64,000 bases of DNA from DATCJU01 sp036562635 (GTDB taxonomy: Bacteria; Actinomycetota; Actinomycetes; Mycobacteriales; Pseudonocardiaceae). Every line of letters starts with the position of its first letter. The stretch's first letter is position 1. Under the pieces are notes generated by a model. The model did no database searches and had not been told where the DNA came from. It saw only the letters and a list, made by a program, of their open reading frames with translations. The DNA is taken from assembly GCA_036562635.1 (NCBI GenBank), contig DATCJU010000077.1, positions 1 through 64,000 of the forward strand. The letters are read 5' to 3'. A program made the translations under genes and the position numbers. Below are positions 18,088 to 26,847 of the stretch, piece by piece.

Positions 18088-19212
18088 TCAGCCACGGACC
18101 AGGGTCAGGCCGTAGGCGTTGAGGATCTCGTTGACCGGCTGGAAGTAGGTCGTGCCGCCGTAGGTGCAGTTGCCGGAGCCACCGGAGGTCACGCCCTGGG
18201 CCTGCGAGCCGCTGATGTAGGAGCCACCGGAGTCACCCGGCTCGGCGCACACGGTGGTGCGGGTCAGGCCGCTGACCGCACCCTGCGAGTAGTACACGGT
18301 CTGGTTCTTGGCCTGGATGGTGCCGCAGTGCCAGCCCGTGGTGGAGCCGGAACGGCAGACGGAGGCACCGACCGCGGCCTCGGTGGAGCCGCGCACCACG
18401 ACGTTGCTGCCGTTGTAGCGGTTCACCCACGGACGCGGGGTCCAGTTCGAGTTGGTGCGGACGTAGGCGTAGTCGTTGCCCGGGAACGACGAGCCGGCGA
18501 AGGTGCCCTGAGCGACACCGTTGTAGCCGCTGACTCTGGTGCCCGTGGTGCCGCAGTGGCCCGCGGTCACGTAGCCCGTGGTCACGGCGAAGCCCAGGGA
18601 GCAGCGGCCGCCACCCATGTAGATGGCGTCACCGCCACGCAGGTCGTAGAAGGTCTGCGGGTTCTCGTCGGACTCGACCACGCGCACCGCGTTCACGTCC
18701 TTGCCGGCGGCCGCGGCGAGGGCCTTGCCGGCCTCGGTGGCGCCCGGACGGACGGTGATCACGATGCTGTTGGTGGTCACGTCCACGTAGGAACCGGTGA
18801 CGCCGGCCGGGACGCTGGTCACGCTGTCGAGCTTGGACTTGATCGAGTCGAGCTGGGCCTCGCTCCGGCTGACCAGCTTCGGCTCGGCGCCCGCCTTGCG
18901 GACCTTGTCAGCCACCGACAGGTCGGTGATACCCACGACGAGCTTGCCCTTGGCGGCGTCGAAGTGAGCGCCACCGAAAGCCGCGCCGAGCGTGCCGCGC
19001 AGGGACTTCTCGGCCTCGTTGGCGACCTTCTCCTGAGCCAACCGGGCGGTGGCCTGCTCGGCGGTCAGGCCCAGGTCACGCTGCATCGCGGCGAACATCT
19101 CCGGCGACGCGACATCGGGAGCCGCGCCGGCGGTCGCAGGCGAGAAGCTGGCCGCCGCGCCGGCTGCCAGCAGCGCTGCGCCGAGCATCCGAGCCGCCTT
19201 CTTCGGCTTCAT
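18088..19212 (-). CDS. Secreted alpha-lytic/streptogrisin-type serine protease precursor
   Basis: A 374-residue preproprotein: signal peptide (about 1-31, ending in Ala-Gly-Ala-Ala), an alpha-lytic-type propeptide (about 32-180) containing the SYVDVTTNSIVITV inhibitor-like segment, and an S1E protease domain beginning near DAIYMGGGRCSLGF. The triad is His219 or so in TAGHCG, Asp in GNDYAYV (about 244) and Ser in GDSGGS (about 326); six cysteines pair as in streptogrisins. The propeptide should act as a folding chaperone and be cleaved on maturation. ATG 19212 has an excellent GAGGGAG site. It probably degrades external protein for nutrition. Confidence 0.95.
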   Translation of the reverse strand: MKPKKAARMLGAALLAAGAAASFSPATAGAAPDVASPEMFAAMQRDLGLTAEQATARLAQEKVANEAEKSLRGTLGAAFGGAHFDAAKGKLVVGITDLSVADKVRKAGAEPKLVSRSEAQLDSIKSKLDSVTSVPAGVTGSYVDVTTNSIVITVRPGATEAGKALAAAAGKDVNAVRVVESDENPQTFYDLRGGDAIYMGGGRCSLGFAVTTGYVTAGHCGTTGTRVSGYNGVAQGTFAGSSFPGNDYAYVRTNSNWTPRPWVNRYNGSNVVVRGSTEAAVGASVCRSGSTTGWHCGTIQAKNQTVYYSQGAVSGLTRTTVCAEPGDSGGSYISGSQAQGVTSGGSGNCTYGGTTYFQPVNEILNAYGLTLVRG

Positions 19213-19787
19213 GAGTTCACTCCCTCGCGTTGTGGTGCAGGGTTCCGCGAACGTGCAGGGCGTCCGCGGCTGCGAAACGCCTCCCGGGGAGCCACCGGAG
19301 GGGAAGCCGGGCTCGATCCGCCGCCGGAACCGTGTCCGGTGGGCGGGGTCGTCGCTCCGGTTCCTTCCGACCGCCTCCCTCGGGAACCGTTTCTCCGCGG
19401 GGGACGTTATGGAGCCGTGACTGTGACGGAAATCCGCCAATTGGGGCAATGGGTGTCACACATCACGAAATCCAGCCCCACAAGGAGTAACGGAAGCCAG
19501 GTGTTATGGCGATAGGTAATACCCTTTGGGCTGAACGCCGATTTTCTTCTGCCTCGGCCGGGGCAGTGTGCACATCCGAACGGGCCCCTTCGTTCGTATT
19601 AACCCGAACGGCGCACCCCGTGATCAAGTACACAGAAATCCGTCACGTCCCGAATACCGGGACATGACGCTGCGTCATTCGACCTCGGGAAGCGCCGACG
19701 ACCCCGCCGGTGCGCCGATGGAGACGTGAGACCCGTTCCCTGGTGAGGACGTGGTGGATACCGGGGGAGGTTGCCCGGGAATCGCGG
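19213..19787. other. 575-base non-coding interval with hairpin
   Basis: Holds the upstream region of the secreted protease gene (reading left) and the 3' region of the next gene. It is less GC-rich than its surroundings around 19490-19680. An inverted repeat at 19642-19668 (GTCACGTCCCG against CGGGACATGAC, one mismatch) could be the terminator of the gene ending at 19788 or an operator. I see no gene here. Confidence 0.5.
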
Positions 19788-20975
19788 TCAGCCGGTCGAA
19801 CCGTCCTCGGGCACCGATCCGCCACCACCCGGCCCCGTGGTGCGGGCCGGGCCGGAGTCGGCGTCCGGAGACGGCACGACGGGCGTGGCCGGAGCGAGGC
19901 GACCCGTGGTGGGCCCGGGTTCCGGGGCCGTGGTGCCCTCCGCGGTGCGGCCCGCACCCGAGGTTTCCGGGGCCCGGGTGCCCGACGTCTCCGGCTCCGT
20001 TCCCGTGGTCGGCGCGCTCGGCGCGGAGGTCCGGCCGGTGTTCGAGGGCTGCGGCACCCCGGACCGCTCCTCACCGCCAGGGTCCTGCGACCCGTTCCCT
20101 CCGAACAGGTGGCCGACGGAGCTGCCTCCGGAACCGCCCGCCAGGGGTGCGCCCCGGATCAGCTCGACGCCGGTGACCAGGAGCATGCCCACCACGAACA
20201 CCACCACGCTCGCCCCCAGCAGCACCGGCCACCGTGTGCGCAGCGCACCTCTCCCGGTCGAAGTGGGCTTCCCGCGCGGCGCGACGGAACCGAGGGGACC
20301 GAGCAGGACGGTGGCCTCGGGGTCGTCGTTCACGCCGTCACGGGCGTCCGGCTTCCGCTCCGGGGCCTCGTCCGACTCCGAACCACCCCGACCACCGATC
20401 ACCCGGGCCCGCAGTCGTTCCTGGGTGCGTTCCAGGGAACGCCGGTAGACGGCACTGCCCACGGTGGTCACCACACTGGCCACGGCAGCGCCGACGACGG
20501 TTCCGGCCACGCCCAGCGTGGAACCGAGCGCCGCGGCGGTGACCGCGGCGAGCGCCCCCGCGGCCACCTGGGTCACGCTGACACCCAGTTCGTCCGTGGA
20601 CTTCTCCTCGGCGTCCTCACCCGGGGCTGCCGCAGGCCCCGTGTCCCCCGCGTCCTCCGGTTCCGCTCCCGAGGTGTCCGCGCCCGACAGGACCAGCGTC
20701 TCGGGATCACCCGCCGGTGTCCCGTCCGGTCGGCGACCGGGATCCCCCTCCGGAGTGGGAGCCGCCCACGACGGGACCGCCGGATTCCCCGGCCGGCGAT
20801 CCGGCTGCCGCCCGGCCGACCCCGGTTGCCCCGGTCGGACGGGGTCCCCCAGCACCCCCCGGTATCGAACGGGTCCTTCCTTCGGGCCGTGCGTCCGATC
20901 CCGTTGCCGAGGCCGCTCCGTGTTCCACTCCGGCCCGAGCGATCCCGACGACTGCCGCCCCTGCTCCTCCGCCAT
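19788..20975 (-). CDS. Proline-rich membrane protein of unknown function
   Basis: 395 residues, not assignable to a named family. From the N-terminus: a Gly/Pro/Arg-rich hydrophilic region (1-135); a small-residue hydrophobic segment at about 140-172 rich in Gly, Ala and Val spaced like a glycine zipper; a charged stretch; a classical membrane helix (WPVLLGASVVVFVVGMLLV) at about 255-275; and a 120-residue Pro/Ser/Thr/Gly-rich tail that would lie outside the cell. ATG 20975 is preceded by GGGAG, though only two bases away. No partner genes nearby; the tail resembles cell-wall-spanning linkers. Confidence 0.65.
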   Translation of the reverse strand: MAEEQGRQSSGSLGPEWNTERPRQRDRTHGPKEGPVRYRGVLGDPVRPGQPGSAGRQPDRRPGNPAVPSWAAPTPEGDPGRRPDGTPAGDPETLVLSGADTSGAEPEDAGDTGPAAAPGEDAEEKSTDELGVSVTQVAAGALAAVTAAALGSTLGVAGTVVGAAVASVVTTVGSAVYRRSLERTQERLRARVIGGRGGSESDEAPERKPDARDGVNDDPEATVLLGPLGSVAPRGKPTSTGRGALRTRWPVLLGASVVVFVVGMLLVTGVELIRGAPLAGGSGGSSVGHLFGGNGSQDPGGEERSGVPQPSNTGRTSAPSAPTTGTEPETSGTRAPETSGAGRTAEGTTAPEPGPTTGRLAPATPVVPSPDADSGPARTTGPGGGGSVPEDGSTG

Positions 20976-21195
20976 GACTCCCGTTTGATCACGAAAACGA
21001 AAAGATTGTGTAACGGACAATGTCGAGGGTCTCTCAGTCCCCTCGCCCGCACACGGTGACGTGACCAACCACACAGCCGGACGGGAGTACCGGGGCCGAC
21101 GAGCAGCGGAGGAACGGTCACGCCACGTCCCGCGTCGCATCGACACCGCGACCGCCATGGCGCCGGGTCGAACCCGACCCGGCACGGGGAACACC

Positions 21196-21969
21196 TCAGG
21201 AGGAGCCCGGGGACGGCGGGTTCAGCGTGGCCACGAACTTGTAGCGGTCACCCCGGTAGATCGAGCGCACCCACTCGACCGGCCGCCCGTCCCGGTCGAA
21301 GGAGTGCCGGGACAGCAGCAACATCGGCAGCCCGACGTCGGCACCGAGCAACTCGGCCTCCTCCGGGCTGGCCAGCGCGGTCTCGATGGTTTCCTCGGCG
21401 TGTCCGAACTCGACCCCGAAACGCTCCCGCAACACCTGGTACAGCGATCCGCCCGGTTCGATGTACCGACGCAACCCGCGGAACCGCCCCAGGGCCAGAT
21501 GGGTGGTCTCGATCGCCATCGGCTCGGAGTCGGCCAGCCGCAACCGGCGCAACCGCAGCACCTTCGCGCCGGGGCGGATGTCCAGCAGACGGGCAAGCTC
21601 GGCGTCGGCCGGCTGCTCGTCCAGTTCGAGCAACCGGGAGGCCGGCTGCCGCCCCTGCGCCCGCATGTCCTCGGTGTAGGAGCTGAGCTGGAGCCGCCAG
21701 GCGACCTTGGGCTCGGCGGCGAAGGTGCCCTTGCCCTGCACCCGGTGCAGCCGCCCCTCCACGGTGAGCTCGGCCAACGCCTGACGCACCGTGGTGCGCG
21801 AGACGTCGAACTGGGTGGCCAGGGCCCGTTCGGTGGGGATGGGCGAACCCGGCGGTAGCGTGCGGAGCAGGTCGAGCAGGTGCTGCTTGAGCACCCAGTA
21901 CTTGGGTTCCCGCGCAGCCCGAGCCCGGGGGGCAGGGTTGTCCCCGGCGCCCGACGCGGTGTCCACCAT
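21196..21969 (-). CDS. dasR: GntR/HutC-family regulator DasR
   Basis: A 257-residue repressor with an N-terminal winged helix (about 20-90; PTERALATQFDVSRTTVRQAL) and a C-terminal UTRA effector domain (about 100-250) of the HutC subfamily. Placement divergent from dasABC and a dre-type palindrome between the genes identify it as DasR, which in Streptomyces binds glucosamine-6-phosphate and controls chitin and GlcNAc use. ATG 21969 has GAGGAGG at 7 bases; the ATG eight codons upstream has none. Confidence 0.9.
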   Translation of the reverse strand: MVDTASGAGDNPAPRARAAREPKYWVLKQHLLDLLRTLPPGSPIPTERALATQFDVSRTTVRQALAELTVEGRLHRVQGKGTFAAEPKVAWRLQLSSYTEDMRAQGRQPASRLLELDEQPADAELARLLDIRPGAKVLRLRRLRLADSEPMAIETTHLALGRFRGLRRYIEPGGSLYQVLRERFGVEFGHAEETIETALASPEEAELLGADVGLPMLLLSRHSFDRDGRPVEWVRSIYRGDRYKFVATLNPPSPGSS

Positions 21970-22153
21970 GGCGTCCTCCTCGCGCTTGTGCACCGCGGCT
22001 CCTCACAACGTGCCGAGGGCGCCGGCAGGGCCCCCTACTGGCCGTTCACCCTCCCAGGGTGCCAGTCGGCGACCGAGCCCCGACCCCGACGTCTTTGCAA
22101 CGTCTTCACAACGGCCTTGACGCCGTGCCGCCGTGCGCACAACCCTACTGGAC

Positions 22154-22169
22154 ATTGGTCTAAACCACT
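22154..22169. promoter_or_regulatory. dre operator (DasR-responsive element)
   Basis: ATTGGTCTAAACCACT matches the known DasR site A(G/C)TGGTCTAGACCA(G/C)T at 13 or 14 of 16 positions, with perfect TGGT and ACCA arms. It lies 68 bases before dasA, probably over the transcription start, since TTGACG at 22117-22122 is a plausible -35. Repression of dasABC and possibly dasR itself is expected until GlcN-6-phosphate accumulates. Confidence 0.85.
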
Positions 22170-22237
22170 CCACGCTCCGGTACCCGACCGCGGGAGCCCC
22201 CGAGGACGGGACCACAGCGGAGGAAAGGCGGCACACA

Positions 22238-23542
22238 GTGAAGCACGTAACGAAGTTATCGATGTTGTCGGCGACGCTGGCCGCGCTGGCACTGGCCGCC
22301 GGCGCATGCGGCCTCGGCGGTGGCGGGGGCACCTCCGACGGCGGTTCCCAGGACGGGGAACGCACCCTGACCGTGTGGCTGATGGACGGCTCCGCCCCCA
22401 CCTCGGTCACCGACGCCCTGCACGCGGAGTTCGAGGCCGCCCACCCCGGCGTCAAGGTCAAGTACGAGGTCCAGCAGTGGAACGGCATCCAGGAGAAGCT
22501 GACCAGCGCCCTGGCCAGCAGCAACCCTCCGGACGTCATCGAGCTGGGCAACACCCAGACCCCCAAGTTCGCCGCCGAGAACACGCTGCTCGACCTGACC
22601 GACTCGGCCGCCGAGCTCGCCGGTGACCAGTGGCTGTCCGGCCTGAAGGACTCGGCCACCTGGAACGGCAGGCAGTACGCCATGCCGTTCTACGCGGCCA
22701 ACCGCACGGTCATCTACCGCAAGGACATGTTCGAGAAGGCGGGCATCACCCAGGTCCCGACCTCCCGGGCCGAGTGGCTGGACGCGATCCAGAAGCTGAA
22801 GGCCGCCAACGCCGACAACCCCGACTTCGACCCGCTGTACCTGCCCGGTCAGTCGTGGTACGTGCTGCTGTCGTTCATCTGGGACGAGGGTGGGGACGTC
22901 GCGGTCGCCGAGGGCGGAACCTACCGCGCCGCCCTGGACACCCCGCAGGCCAAGGCGGGGATCGCCTTCTACCGCGAGCTGGTGGAGGCCTCCGGCACCA
23001 CGGCCCCGCGCGACACCGACGAGGCCAAGCCGCAACAGTACGAGGTCTTCGCCAAGGGCAACACCGCCATGATGATCGGCCTGCCCTGGGAGCTGGCCAG
23101 CGCGGTCAAGGCCAACCCGGAGCTGGAGAACGTCACGGCGGCCTTCCCCATCCCCTCCCGTGAGCCGGGCAGGACAGCACCGGTGTTCCTGGGCGGCTCC
23201 AACCTGGCCATCCCGGTCAGCAGCCGGAACCAGGACCTGGCCAAGGACTACCTGAAGCTGCTGTCCAGCACGAAGTACCAGGACATGCTGGCCCGGGAGG
23301 GCAAGGCGGTACCCGGTACCTCCAAGGACATCAGTGCACTGGAGTCCGACCCGGTCGCCGGCCCCATGGCCAAGGCGGCGCAGAGCGGCAAGGTCACCCC
23401 GGCCACCCCGAAGTGGGCCGCGGTCGAATCGGGCCAGAACCCGCTCAAGGACATGCTCACCGCGGTGCTGACCGGCCAGAAGACCGTGGACCAGGCCGCC
23501 GCGGACGCCAACGCCAAGATCAACCAGGCACTGTCCGGCTGA
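22238..23542 (+). CDS. dasA: Chitobiose/GlcNAc ABC transporter substrate-binding lipoprotein
   Basis: 434-residue family 1 sugar-binding protein. A lipoprotein signal ends at Cys24 (LAAGAC), followed by a Gly-rich spacer. The body has the usual two-lobe pattern with VKVKYEVQQWNGIQEKLTSALASSNPPDVIELGNT, FWYAVRT-like YAMPFYAANRTVIYRKDMF, and a C-terminal ALxxPVAGPMAKAAQ region. GTG 22238 follows GGAGGAAAGG at about 9 bases. First gene of an operon with two permeases, a GH3 hydrolase and a SIS protein; substrate is inferred from DasR, dre and GH3 context. Confidence 0.9.
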   Translation: MKHVTKLSMLSATLAALALAAGACGLGGGGGTSDGGSQDGERTLTVWLMDGSAPTSVTDALHAEFEAAHPGVKVKYEVQQWNGIQEKLTSALASSNPPDVIELGNTQTPKFAAENTLLDLTDSAAELAGDQWLSGLKDSATWNGRQYAMPFYAANRTVIYRKDMFEKAGITQVPTSRAEWLDAIQKLKAANADNPDFDPLYLPGQSWYVLLSFIWDEGGDVAVAEGGTYRAALDTPQAKAGIAFYRELVEASGTTAPRDTDEAKPQQYEVFAKGNTAMMIGLPWELASAVKANPELENVTAAFPIPSREPGRTAPVFLGGSNLAIPVSSRNQDLAKDYLKLLSSTKYQDMLAREGKAVPGTSKDISALESDPVAGPMAKAAQSGKVTPATPKWAAVESGQNPLKDMLTAVLTGQKTVDQAAADANAKINQALSG

Positions 23543-23545
23543 GCC

Positions 23546-24529
23546 ATGACGACGACACAGCACACGGCGCCGGCGGGGACCTCCACCCCGCCGGCCCGGC
23601 GCACCGGAGACAGCACCAGGACCCGACGTCGCGGGCCGCTCGGCGAGCAGGCGCTGCCCTACCTGCTGCTGGCCCCGGCGGTCCTGGTGCTGCTGTGGCT
23701 GATCGGCTGGCCGGCGGTGCTGATGCTGCTGACCAGCTTCCGCAAGCTCGGTCTCGGCGAGCTCGTGCGCGGCGAGTTCGTCTGGACCGGACTGGACAAC
23801 TACCGCACGGCACTGTCCCGGCCGGAGTTCTGGCCCGCCACGTTGCGCACCGTCGCGTTCACCGCGGCCTGCGTGGTCGGCACGATCGTCGTCGGTCTGC
23901 TGGTCGCGTTGCTGCTGCGCCAGCTCGGGCCGGTCGTGCGGACCACACTGCAGATCTGCATGGTGCTGGCCTGGGCGATGCCGATCGTCGCGGCCACCAC
24001 CGTCTACCAGTGGGTCTTCGACCAGAACTACGGCATCCTCAACAAGACCCTCGTGCTGCTCGGCTTCGACTCGTTCGCCGGGCACAACTGGTTCGCCACC
24101 GGCACCTCCACCCTCGCGGTGGTCGTCCTGCTGATCGTCTGGCAGGCGGTGCCGTTCGTGGCGCTCTCCCTCTACGCCGGACTGATCGGCATTCCGCGGG
24201 AGCTCTACGAGGCCGCCGGCATCGACGGGGCCAACGCGTGGCAGACCTTCCGTTCGGTCACCTGGCCGACCCTGCGGCCCCTGCTGCTGATGCTGACGTT
24301 CCTGTCCACGCTGTGGGACTTCAAGATCTTCACCCAGATCTGGGCGTTCCGGCAGGGCGGCCCGGACGGGCAGAGCACCACCCTGCAGATCCTGCAGTAC
24401 CTACGGAGCTTCGCGGACAACGACTTCGGTGGGGCGGCCGCGATCAGCGTGCTGATGATGCTGGTGCTGATCGCGCTCACCGCCCAGTACCTGCGGTTGC
24501 TCGTCCGGTCCCAGGAGGTGCAGCTGTGA
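23546..24529 (+). CDS. dasB: Chitosugar ABC transporter permease
   Basis: 327 residues, six predicted membrane helices with a hydrophilic Thr/Pro-rich N-terminus of about 35 residues. The cytoplasmic EAA loop is present (LYEAAGIDGANAWQTFRSVTWPTLRP), which docks the ATPase. It starts 3 bases after dasA and overlaps dasC (GTGA). No ATPase is encoded in the operon, in line with use of a shared MsiK. Confidence 0.93.
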   Translation: MTTTQHTAPAGTSTPPARRTGDSTRTRRRGPLGEQALPYLLLAPAVLVLLWLIGWPAVLMLLTSFRKLGLGELVRGEFVWTGLDNYRTALSRPEFWPATLRTVAFTAACVVGTIVVGLLVALLLRQLGPVVRTTLQICMVLAWAMPIVAATTVYQWVFDQNYGILNKTLVLLGFDSFAGHNWFATGTSTLAVVVLLIVWQAVPFVALSLYAGLIGIPRELYEAAGIDGANAWQTFRSVTWPTLRPLLLMLTFLSTLWDFKIFTQIWAFRQGGPDGQSTTLQILQYLRSFADNDFGGAAAISVLMMLVLIALTAQYLRLLVRSQEVQL

Positions 24530-25341
24530 GGCGGTGGGTGTTCTCCGCGCTGGGCCTGGTCCTGTCCGTGTTCTTCGCCTTCCCCGTCTACTGGATGGTC
24601 AGCTCCTCGGTGAAGCCCACCGACCAACTCCAGTCCCGGGACTACGACCTGATCCCGCTGGGGGTCACCGGTCAGCACTACGTGACCGCGGTGAGCGAAC
24701 CGAACTTCCTCACCTTCCTGCGCAACAGCCTGCTGGTCTCGCTGACCGCGGTGCTGTTCGCCCTGGTCACCGGCCTACTGGCCGCCCTGGCGCTGTCCAG
24801 GATGCGTTTTCGGGGTCGCAAGGGCTTCGTGCTGCTGGTGCTCGTGGCCCAGCTCATCCCGCTCGAGGCGCTGTTCATCCCGCTGTTCCTGATGATGCGG
24901 GACGCCGGTCTGCACAACCGGCTGCCCTCTCTGGTGTTGATCTACTTCGCCTTCACCCTGCCGTTCACGATCTGGACGTTGCGCGGCTTCGTGGACGGCA
25001 TCCCGGCGGAGCTGGAGGAGGCCGCCATGGTGGACGGCTGCGGCCGGTGGGGGGCGTTCCGCCGGGTGACCCTGCCCCTGCTCGGGCCGGGGCTGGTGGC
25101 CACCTCGGTGTACGGGTTCATCACCGCGTGGAACGAGTTCCTCTACGCCCTGGTGCTCATGCGGGACCAGGAGAACTACACCCTGCCACTGTGGCTGGCC
25201 TCGTTCCAGACCGCCTTCGGCACCGACTGGGGCGCCACCATGGCCGCGTCGACGCTGTTCACCCTCCCGGTGCTGGTGTTCTTCCTCGTCGTGCAACGCA
25301 ACCTGGTCGCCGGGGTCACCGCCGGCGCGGTGAAGGGGTGA
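24526..25341 (+). CDS. dasC: Chitosugar ABC transporter permease
   Basis: 271-residue MalG-type permease with six helices and the EAA loop EEAAMVDGCGRWGAFRRVTLPLLGPG at about residues 165-190. GTG 24526 overlaps the dasB stop, signifying coupling. The N-terminus begins directly with the first membrane helix. It forms the heterodimeric channel with DasB. Confidence 0.93.
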   Translation: MRRWVFSALGLVLSVFFAFPVYWMVSSSVKPTDQLQSRDYDLIPLGVTGQHYVTAVSEPNFLTFLRNSLLVSLTAVLFALVTGLLAALALSRMRFRGRKGFVLLVLVAQLIPLEALFIPLFLMMRDAGLHNRLPSLVLIYFAFTLPFTIWTLRGFVDGIPAELEEAAMVDGCGRWGAFRRVTLPLLGPGLVATSVYGFITAWNEFLYALVLMRDQENYTLPLWLASFQTAFGTDWGATMAASTLFTLPVLVFFLVVQRNLVAGVTAGAVKG

Positions 25342-25344
25342 GCC

Positions 25345-26847
25345 GTGAACGACCACCAGGACGTGCGGACGCTCGCCCGGCGCGTACTGCTCCCCGGGTT
25401 CGTCGGCACCACCGCACCTGACTGGGTGCGGCGTGAGGTGGCCGACGGCCTGGCCGGGGTGGTGCTGTTCGGACGGAACGTGGTGCACGACGAGCAGGTC
25501 GCCGCGCTGACCACCACGTTGCGAGCCGAACGGGACGACGTGGTCGTGGCGATCGACGAGGAGGGCGGCGACGTCACCCGGCTGGATGTCTCCACCGGCT
25601 CGGTACTGCCCGGCAACCTGGCCCTGGGGGTGGTGGGTGACGCCGGGCTCACCCGACGGGTGGCGGCCGGCCTGGGACGTCGGCTGGCCACGTGCGGGGT
25701 GACCCTGGACCTCGCCCCGTGTGCCGACCTCACCCTCACCCTCGACGACCCGATCATCGGGGTCCGCGCGTTCGGTGCGGACCCCGACGCGGTCGCCGAG
25801 CAGGTGGCGGCGTTCGTCGACGGCCTACAGGGAGCGGGGGTCGCCGCGTGCGCCAAGCACTTCCCCGGCCACGGCGCGGCCACCGCCGACTCGCACCTGG
25901 CACTCCCGGTGCTGCCGCGCACCGAGCACCAGCTCCGTGACGGGGAGCTCCGACCGTTCCGAGCTGCGGTGCAGGCCGGGGTGCGGGCCGTGATGACCGG
26001 CCACCTGGTGGTGCCGGACTGGGGCACGGACCCGGCCACGCTCAACCGGCGGGCGGTGGAGGACGTGCTGCGTGGGGAACTGGGCTTCACCGGCGCGGTG
26101 ATCACCGACGCCCTGGAGATGGGTGCAGTGGCCGGGCGGCTCGGTGACCGGGCCGGTCTGGCCGAGGCCGCGGTCCGGGCCCTGCTCGCCGGGGCCGACC
26201 TGCTGTGCCTGGGCGGTGAGCTGGCCGACGAGTCCGTGGTGCACGCGGTGGTCGAGGCACTGGTCGCGGCGGTGCGCTCCGGGAGGTTGCCGGAGCAGCG
26301 GCTGGTCGAGGCGGCTGACCGAGCCCGGGGCCTGGGCACCCGGCCCGGGGCGCGGAACGACTCACCCCCCGACGATCTCCCCGCTCTGGGTCTGGCCGCG
26401 GCGCGCCGAGCCCTGAGGGTGCACGGCGAGCCACGGTTGCCGTCCCCACCGCTCGTGGTGGACGTCGTGGTGCCACCGAGCATCGCGGTGGGGGCGGTGC
26501 CCTGGGGGCTGGGACCACACCTGGCCGAACTGTTGCCCGACACCCGGGTACTCCGAGTGGAACCGGACGTCCCGCCCGACAGGATCACCGCGGCGGCCGA
26601 GGGTCGACCGGTGGTCCTGGTGACCCGAGACGCACACCGACACCCGGAGGTGCTCGACCTGACCCGCGCCCTGACCCGCACCGACACGGTCCTCGTCCAC
26701 GTCGAGACGGGCGTTCCGGGGCCGACCACCAGCGGAGTCACCGCCCGGATCGACACCCACGGCGGCTCGTACGCCTCGCTCCGCGCCGCGGCGGAGCTGC
26801 TGGCCGCACACCACACAACCCCGAGGGATCGGAGAACGAGCCGATGA
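25345..26847 (+). CDS. dasD: GH3 beta-N-acetylglucosaminidase (DasD-like), cytoplasmic
   Basis: 500 residues with an NagZ-type GH3 barrel at about 10-330: KHFPGHG at 171-177, the following loop ATADSHLALP with the Asp/Ser/His acid-base dyad typical of NagZ, and the nucleophile Asp near 255 in VITDALEMGAV. No signal peptide, so it acts on imported disaccharide. The last 150 residues form a second, less conserved domain. It directly follows dasC (3 bases), as dasD does in Streptomyces, where the product cleaves chitobiose to GlcNAc. Overlaps the next gene by ATGA. Confidence 0.88.
   Translation: MNDHQDVRTLARRVLLPGFVGTTAPDWVRREVADGLAGVVLFGRNVVHDEQVAALTTTLRAERDDVVVAIDEEGGDVTRLDVSTGSVLPGNLALGVVGDAGLTRRVAAGLGRRLATCGVTLDLAPCADLTLTLDDPIIGVRAFGADPDAVAEQVAAFVDGLQGAGVAACAKHFPGHGAATADSHLALPVLPRTEHQLRDGELRPFRAAVQAGVRAVMTGHLVVPDWGTDPATLNRRAVEDVLRGELGFTGAVITDALEMGAVAGRLGDRAGLAEAAVRALLAGADLLCLGGELADESVVHAVVEALVAAVRSGRLPEQRLVEAADRARGLGTRPGARNDSPPDDLPALGLAAARRALRVHGEPRLPSPPLVVDVVVPPSIAVGAVPWGLGPHLAELLPDTRVLRVEPDVPPDRITAAAEGRPVVLVTRDAHRHPEVLDLTRALTRTDTVLVHVETGVPGPTTSGVTARIDTHGGSYASLRAAAELLAAHHTTPRDRRTSR

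Noticed and set aside
22095..22113. TTGCAACGTCTTCACAACG in the dasR-dasA region as a LacI operator
   Set aside because: The arms are not properly symmetric, so I did not list it as a site although it shares CAACG words.
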